The notes under the pieces: model-generated
Database searches by the model: none
Told to the model about the DNA's origin: nothing
The model's input: the letters and a program-made list of their open reading frames with translations, nothing else
Assembly (NCBI RefSeq): GCF_000247695.1
Contig: NW_004624734.1
Span: forward strand, 17,450,513-17,514,512
Direction of reading: 5' to 3'
Length of the DNA: 64,000 nt
DNA from: Heterocephalus glaber
Lineage: Eukaryota; Chordata; Mammalia; Rodentia; Bathyergidae
Program-made: the position numbers and the translations under genes
Shown: piece after piece, positions 58,714-64,000 of the stretch
Layout: each line of letters begins with the position of its first letter
Numbering within the stretch: the first letter of the stretch is position 1

Positions 58714-61617
58714 AAGTGGTACTCTTCTTATAAAGGTTTTGTATTGGAGGATTAAGTTACATATTTTGAAGAGTATCTTGCTACATTCATTGACTTCATA
58801 TTTTCAGAAATCCCATTTGGTGATTTAGTCTTTATATTAGGACAGAAAGAAAATTTCGTATCTCCTGGATTCTTCTAATATTTGAAGCTGAAAAGATCAA
58901 AGTATATTGGTAGCCTCTGCATAAGGTAACATCAGGAAACCTAAGAATCATGGGAATACACCTGGGCAGCCATTAGAGTTCATAATGTCTTTGAGATACA
59001 AAAGATACACTTTAATTCCATAATGTAGTCCATATCTGGTATCTAAGAATAATATTACAGAACTCCAAGTTTGATTCTTTTAAGTATAATCTAATCTAAC
59101 TCCTATGTGCAATTATGTAGAGAGGATGAGTGATTTATCTTTAACCATCAAAAATTTTATTGGCAGTCCTGGTCAATGTTTTATTGGCCTTTTTTGCCAT
59201 GAAAAATGATGGGAAAAGTCCTGGAAAAGAGAAGACCAGAGATCCACAGGTATGGAGTGAATTCAACACTTGTACAAACAGTAAACATGCAGGCGATCTT
59301 TGACAGAGGACCTATCCTAAATTGAGTAAGTAAGGATGAACTGACGTGGTATTAAAGGTAACCTTGAAAAATCTCATAGTCATCCAGAATGTGAAGTAAG
59401 TACAAATAACATTAATGTGTTTTTTTCCTTTAGCATTCGAATGTATTTCACTTGTTTGGTAAATATAAAATGAAGAAATTGATTAAGGATTTAGGACCAT
59501 TTTGTACAAAAGATGTAAGCCTTTTTAATGTTTGGTGGGGAGTTTTTTTTGGACTATTGAGAACTAAGGTAATGAATGTAGAGGATTTCCACTATAATGA
59601 ATTGGGTAACCCTTGGCAAGTAAGCAAACATTACTTAATTTCATTTTTTTCATGGCTTTTTTTTAATAAACTAGACTTTAAAAGGTAGAATGTTACTATT
59701 AAAATACGATATCCGGATGTTAATTGAAATGGTAGAAATGTTCCAATTGACAAGGCAATGGGTTTCATCCTCAATATCTCTATAAGTTATATAATATGAA
59801 GCACAGATACTTGCTTCTGGTAGTAGCTTCCACATGGTAGCTCCTTGATATATTTTGTTATCACACTTAATGTAAAGTAGGCTTAATTATCAAATGGTGA
59901 ATGGCTGATGATAGTTTTAAATTTTTCCCTCAATATTACTTCATTGAAATGTTTATTTGGGCCACTGATGTATTTCTCTAGTATCTGTGGAAACTAATTT
60001 AACTTGAGAACCTTAACACACACATGCAAACCATATGTGCACATTTACACTTATGCATATAGATTATACATATAAATGTAACACATTATCACCAAGCTGT
60101 TTAATTTTACATTTTAACTCATTAAGTGACTTCAAGTTCATTGTGCCACAGATGTGATATAATCATTAATAAAAACTGGTAAAATTAAAATCAGAAGATA
60201 GATATGATGGCCTCTATCATTGTCTGTTAAAATTATGAGATGTAGCTAGTTACTGTGTGGAATCTTGTGAATTACGGTTATTTTTCTAGCAAGAATAGAG
60301 CAAGTAAACAAAATCTGTTCTCTCCAGAGTATTTTTTCAAGTCTTGTTTGCCTTCATAGCAAAACAAAATTTCTGTGACAAAGAATGGCCCCCAATAGTA
60401 ACAATACAGAACAAGTCATAGGCAGGCTGTGACATGGGGACCAAACACTGTGGGATGGTGTAGCACCCATGAAAGGCTCCACATGTCCATTGTACTAGCT
60501 GATTACTCGTTATTTGTGTTGGTACTCAAGAAGACTTTGTTTTTCACATATAAGCCAAACCAAGTATTTTTTTGTGTGTTTCTTGGCTCTTGGACTAGCT
60601 TTCACAGGATACAAGGGTTTGTGTTTGAATTTCCAAAATGTTTTAGAGACTTTTATTCAGGCAGTCGTATCACAAAGTATGAAAATATAACTAATTTAAT
60701 GTTAGTACCCCCCCCACACACACTAACAGACAGGACATCTGAGTTTTTTAAAAAAGTGCTGTTTTCACTTCAATTTGAGCTCATGAGGGAAGTTGGAATT
60801 TGAGAACAATTCCATCAACCTTCTTCACTGAGGTCTTATAGATGGGATCTGTTAGACACCACACCACAAAGATTCCCCTGTTGTAGATCGTTTGTTTATG
60901 TAAAGAGGCTGAGAAAATATTCTTACTAACCTAGCAAATTCACATATTGTATGGTTATATTCTCATAGTATGAGTGGTCCCAAGAAATACTTCTTGGCCC
61001 TGAGTAGATCACATTTTCAGTTCTTGTTTTCAGAATTATTCTTCTTTCCCTCTCAGGCTTGCAAAGTAAATGCATCAAAGCATACCTGGTACAGTATATT
61101 TCCATTAGAGACATGAGGCATATCTACCTATTGAAGACAAGCAACATATCAAGGGTTCAGTGACATTCAAATACTGCCACTTCTTGCACTCTCTTTATCA
61201 CCACAAATATGCAAACAGAGATTTCAAGTACTGCACAGACATATTAGCCACAAATCTGAAAATAACAAAAATATTTCCAAAACATTTATGAAAAACAATG
61301 GAAAAATATGGAATGACATTAATTCATGAGAGAAGAAAGAGATTTTCACAGATCCTGATCTGAAGTTAGTAGTTTATTAATTTAGGAAATTCAAAAAAAA
61401 GCTTTGGAGAAAAGTAATACAGTAATTCCAACACGTAAATGTATAGAGAATGGACAAAACCTGGTTCTAGATATGAGTAAGAACAAAAGTGATATTATAA
61501 GTTTATATTGTGTTTGAGATGATTTTGAGAAAAAAAAATAGTCATCATTTGAACTTATGTGACTTGTTTGGCCTGGGTTGAAAGTGTATGAGCACAATTG
61601 TTTTTCTTGAAAATAAA
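58714..61617. other. Gene-free stretch of 2.9 kb
   Basis: AT-rich sequence without recognised repeats. The 78- and 124-codon frames at 59452 and 60429 have no domain likeness; the second opens with GTG, not ATG. A C run followed by CACACA lies at 60708-60722. Confidence 0.5.
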
Positions 61618-61906
61618 CCAGGCTGACCCGGGCTCCGCCTACCATGACCAGAAGGAGCAGGGTGACGGAGGACCCAGCAGGGCTTGGAGCTCCCCGCTCC
61701 ATCCCCGTGCTCCGCACAATGCGACCAGCCAGTGCAAGGTGAGGACCCAGGCAACCTAGACTCTGCTCCTCCCTGTGCTCTGCACAATGCGACCACCTTA
61801 GCCACGTGCCCCCCCCCTGCCCCCCTCGCCACCTCTGGCCTCCTGGCTTTCCTGCTACCTGGTTCCACTCTGCAGAGGCACAGGGGGTCATGAAGGCCAT
61901 TGCCAT
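61391..61906 (-). other. Antisense 171-codon ORF leaving the L1 5'UTR (ORF0-like layout)
   Basis: Counting from ATG, this is the longest frame in the window. The ATG lies at 61906-61904, inside the L1 5'UTR; the frame is open three codons further upstream but only from a GTG. About 96 codons are L1-derived (Gly/Arg-rich, around 'GGQRWRGGQGGG'), then a hydrophobic 'VTLLLLVMVGG' segment. The remaining 75 or so codons come from the AT-rich flank and end at 61391, including 'KLIISLLFLLISRTRF'. Primate L1s carry an antisense ORF0 with this same geometry, able to fuse to flanking sequence. No sequence likeness to ORF0 is claimed. GC-rich DNA gives long chance frames, so translation is unproven. Confidence 0.25.
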
Positions 61907-62270
61907 GAGCTCCACACGATAGAGAGGAAGTGAGCAATAGAAAGTGGGGCTCTCTCAGGGTCCTTGATGAAAACTGAAGCCCATTGGAAAAGTGAAGGGA
62001 ATGTCTGCAGTAAAGGCACAACAGACCACCATAGTTGGTAAATTGGAGGGATCATCACCTCCTATGGGAACAATGGAGAAGGACAAATGGGACCTGCAGT
62101 AGAACCTTGCAGAGTTCAACCACACAGGAGGATAGGGAGCTCAACTTGGGACTAGCCGCCAGAAATCCGCATGAATCTCATAGGTCTGCTAATGGCTTGC
62201 TGAGACTAATTGACATATATGCACACGGCCGCCCATTTAGTCTATTGTGACAGCAGAGAAATACCCTGAA
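61618..62270 (+). promoter_or_regulatory. L1 5'UTR, GC-rich promoter region
   Basis: Composition switches abruptly from AT-rich to GC- and CpG-rich at about 61618, and 1.5 kb further on lies an L1 ORF1. A 21-base core (gtgctcYgcacaatgcgacca) occurs at 61707 and again at 61775, a 68-bp period that recalls the repeated monomers of some rodent L1 promoters. It is the only CpG-dense patch in the window. L1 5'UTRs act as internal Pol II promoters and often have antisense activity; activity here is inferred. The exact 5' end and target-site duplication could not be set because the 3' end is outside the window. Confidence 0.65.
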
Positions 62271-62390
62271 GGAGGCTCTTCATTTTTATTTTTTATTTGT
62301 TATGTTCAAAATATTTTACTCTTATTTTTAATTTTAATTTTTTATATTTTTTTCAAATTTTTGCATTTCTCTTCTTTTTTTGTTGCTTTT

Positions 62391-62448
<58 letters not shown>

Positions 62449-62800
62449 GGTCCCACACTGTTCTTTGTCTCCCTTCTTGTTTCTTTCTGGACCTAATTGA
62501 GATTTTTCCTTTACCTTTCTTCTCTTTTTCCTTCTCTTGATTATCATTAGTTTTAAAGGAAAGTAAATACAGTATCTAATCTCCCTATTGCTCATATGTG
62601 GATCTGTTCATGTCTTTTTTCTTCCATTCTGCCTTTTCCTATTGACTTCAATAGTTTTGTAGAGTTTGCACCTGATCTTCCTTTGTCTTCTGGCCTCACT
62701 GCTAACCTTTCCCAATCCTTCTACCTCTCTGTCCCTTCCTCTCCAAATCCTTCTAACTCCCCAACCCAAAGGGTAAAGATGCTATATTGAAGGGTTTATT
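62271..62800 (+). repeat. Pyrimidine-rich part of the L1 5' region with (TC)n
   Basis: T- and C-rich sequence between the GC-rich promoter and ORF1, including a pure (TC)n run at 62395-62446. Frames of 97, 67 and 80 codons here encode Ser/Leu or Arg/Glu repeats and are artefacts. Confidence 0.8.
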
Positions 62801-63150
62801 CACTATAAACATATGTTGGGTTGGTCCTCAATTTTGATTTAATTCACACAGTTAAAGGAGATAGATTAATAAATACCACAAATTGTTATTTTCTAAGATG
62901 TACTTGATGCTATAGTGTTGCTGATTGTATCACTTGGGGTAAGGTGTTGTGAGTGCCTTCCTGGTATAATGAAAATGAGACAGCCCCAGAGTCAAGGGAC
63001 TCAAAACCTAAAGATCAGCTATATCTGGAAGACACCTCTGAGAAGCAATCATTCCATAGGGTTCTAAACAAAACAAAAAAAGTTACTTACAATAAGCAAT
63101 TTTGAAGTATCAACAAAGGAATTAAACCAAGAACAGTACCAAAAACAAAA
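62801..63150 (+). mobile_element. L1 5' region just upstream of ORF1
   Basis: A-rich leader leading to the ORF1 start codon. Assigned to the same L1 by position; no independent motif was seen. Confidence 0.5.
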
Positions 63151-64000
63151 ATGAGAAGACATTTAAGCAAGGTACAAACTCAGGCTTCCACACCACAAAA
63201 GGCAACTCCTAGGGGAAACGAGGTGGAAAAATGTGATAATCAACCACCTGGACACCCTGAACTGATAGCACAGGAAGGAACAAAACAGATGAATGAGGCT
63301 CTACAAAAATTCAAAAAAAGAAATAATTTCCAGATAACTAGAGAGAAGGTGAGCAGGGTGAAAGACATGATTAGAGGCTCTAGGACAGAAACAGATAAAA
63401 TAAATAGATGAGCTCAAAACCATGCTGGAAGCCATGAGTGCCCAGCATAACAAAGAAATGGAAACCATGACCACCCAAAATAAGAAAGAAATGGAATCCA
63501 TGAAACAGATTCAAACAGATATCCAGGAGATTAAAACTCCATTGAAAGCATTCAGAGTAGATTAAGGGAATGTGAAGATAGAATATCATATATAGAAGAC
63601 AGGATTGCGGTTAGTGACCATGAACACAGAGATTTCTTAAAAATAGTAAGGGACCATGAGAAGTGAATCCAGCACCTGCTAGATGATGCAAAGAAGAATA
63701 ACATAAGACTGATAGGAGTCCACAAAATAAACAGGAGAAAGTACAATTGACATAAAAATACTGTTCACAGAAATAATAGTAGAAAACATCCCAGACAAAA
63801 GTAGAGAATTGGACATACAGATAAGTGAGGCATATAGAACTTCAACTAGGCATGATCAAAAAAAATCTCCACCTAGACATATAATAGTCAAGATCCGAGG
63901 AACCCAACAGAAGAACAAAATTCTATGAGCAGTTAGAGAAAAGAAACAAATCACCTACAAAGGAAAGCCCATCAGAATCACAGCAGACTTCTCAACACAA
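63151..64000 (+). pseudogene. L1 ORF1 (RNA-binding protein), broken, cut by window end
   Basis: ORF1p normally forms a coiled-coil trimer that binds L1 RNA. The first 86 codons from ATG 63151 stay open and end at a stop at 63409. The frame then resumes in another phase with a coiled-coil stretch ('NKEMETMTTQNKKEMESMKQ'), and later 'RLRECEDRISYIEDRIAV'. A TGA at 63664, after 'IVRDHEK', interrupts it. It resumes at 'IQHLLDDAKKNNIRLIGV', the RRM start. Beyond 63830 pieces of the C-terminal domain appear: 'RHIIVKIRGT', 'NKIL', 'REKKQITYKGKPIRITADFS'. At least one frameshift and one nonsense change make it non-functional. The last part of ORF1 and all of ORF2 lie outside the window. Confidence 0.9.

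Noticed and set aside
60429..60803. 124-codon plus-strand frame
   Set aside because: It opens with GTG, has no recognisable domain and sits in single-copy AT-rich DNA; treated as chance.
61545..62021. 158-codon minus-strand frame in the L1 5'UTR
   Set aside because: It opens with TTG and contains no internal ATG, so it is not a plausible translated frame despite its length.
62247..62595. Frames of 97, 67 and 80 codons around a Ser/Leu or Arg/Glu repeat
   Set aside because: Generated by the (TC)n tract in the L1 5' region.
63301..63746. Minus-strand frames of 64-69 codons at the right edge
   Set aside because: Antisense shadows of L1 ORF1.
1..64000. CRISPR array, bacterial genes or operons
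   Set aside because: No regularly spaced repeats, no dense coding and abundant mammalian transposons.

Overview
This is a 64 kb piece of AT-rich mammalian nuclear DNA, most likely from a rodent, and it reads as a gene desert. I found no open reading frame that looks like a host protein-coding gene: no spliced exon series, no conserved domain outside transposon remnants, and no tRNA, rRNA or CRISPR signal. The organism call rests on the repeats. There are 7SL-derived B1 units fused to ID units (B1-dID type) and several young tRNA-derived ID-like SINEs ending in GGTACC plus poly(A), some with intact target-site duplications. There are MaLR/ERVL LTRs, old and younger L1s, MIR, L2-like, MER5-like and Tigger remnants. 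I saw no B2 element, which argues against mouse/rat-type rodents. The squirrel-type ID consensus was not seen either. A beaver-related or other non-muroid rodent is my best guess, at low confidence.

Layout. 1-0.7 kb: minus-strand Tigger/pogo transposase pseudogene running off the left edge. 2.3-9.2 kb: L1 3' ends, a locally duplicated 157-bp repeat, two B1-dID SINEs, a (TC)n tract, two MaLR LTRs and ID-like SINEs. 11.1-14.2 kb: a MaLR element with LTR and internal region on the plus strand, followed by a minus-strand MaLR internal/LTR segment and then another plus-strand LTR. 16.5-23.8 kb: an old ERVL LTR, MIRs, opposed L1 3' ends, a MaLR LTR, a MER5-like element and an ancient L1M 3' end. 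25.9-55.5 kb: mostly single-copy sequence with scattered MIR, MER5-like, Tigger-MITE and LTR remnants, plus microsatellites and a 260-bp polypurine tract. 55.5-58.8 kb: an ancient minus-strand L1M, ID-like SINEs and a MaLR LTR. 61.6-64.0 kb: the 5' end of a plus-strand L1 (GC-rich 5'UTR, pyrimidine tract, damaged ORF1) running off the right edge.

Nothing here forms an operon or pathway. The most interesting item is the L1 5' end. It holds the only CpG-dense patch in the window and a 171-codon antisense ATG reading frame that starts in the L1 5'UTR and reads out into the flank, a layout resembling primate L1 ORF0. It may be chance. Other items worth a look are the inverted MaLR pair, a perfect 16-bp hairpin at 38.1 kb, and several long single-copy blocks that could be conserved non-coding elements. 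All family names come from by-eye recognition; no alignment or database search was run.
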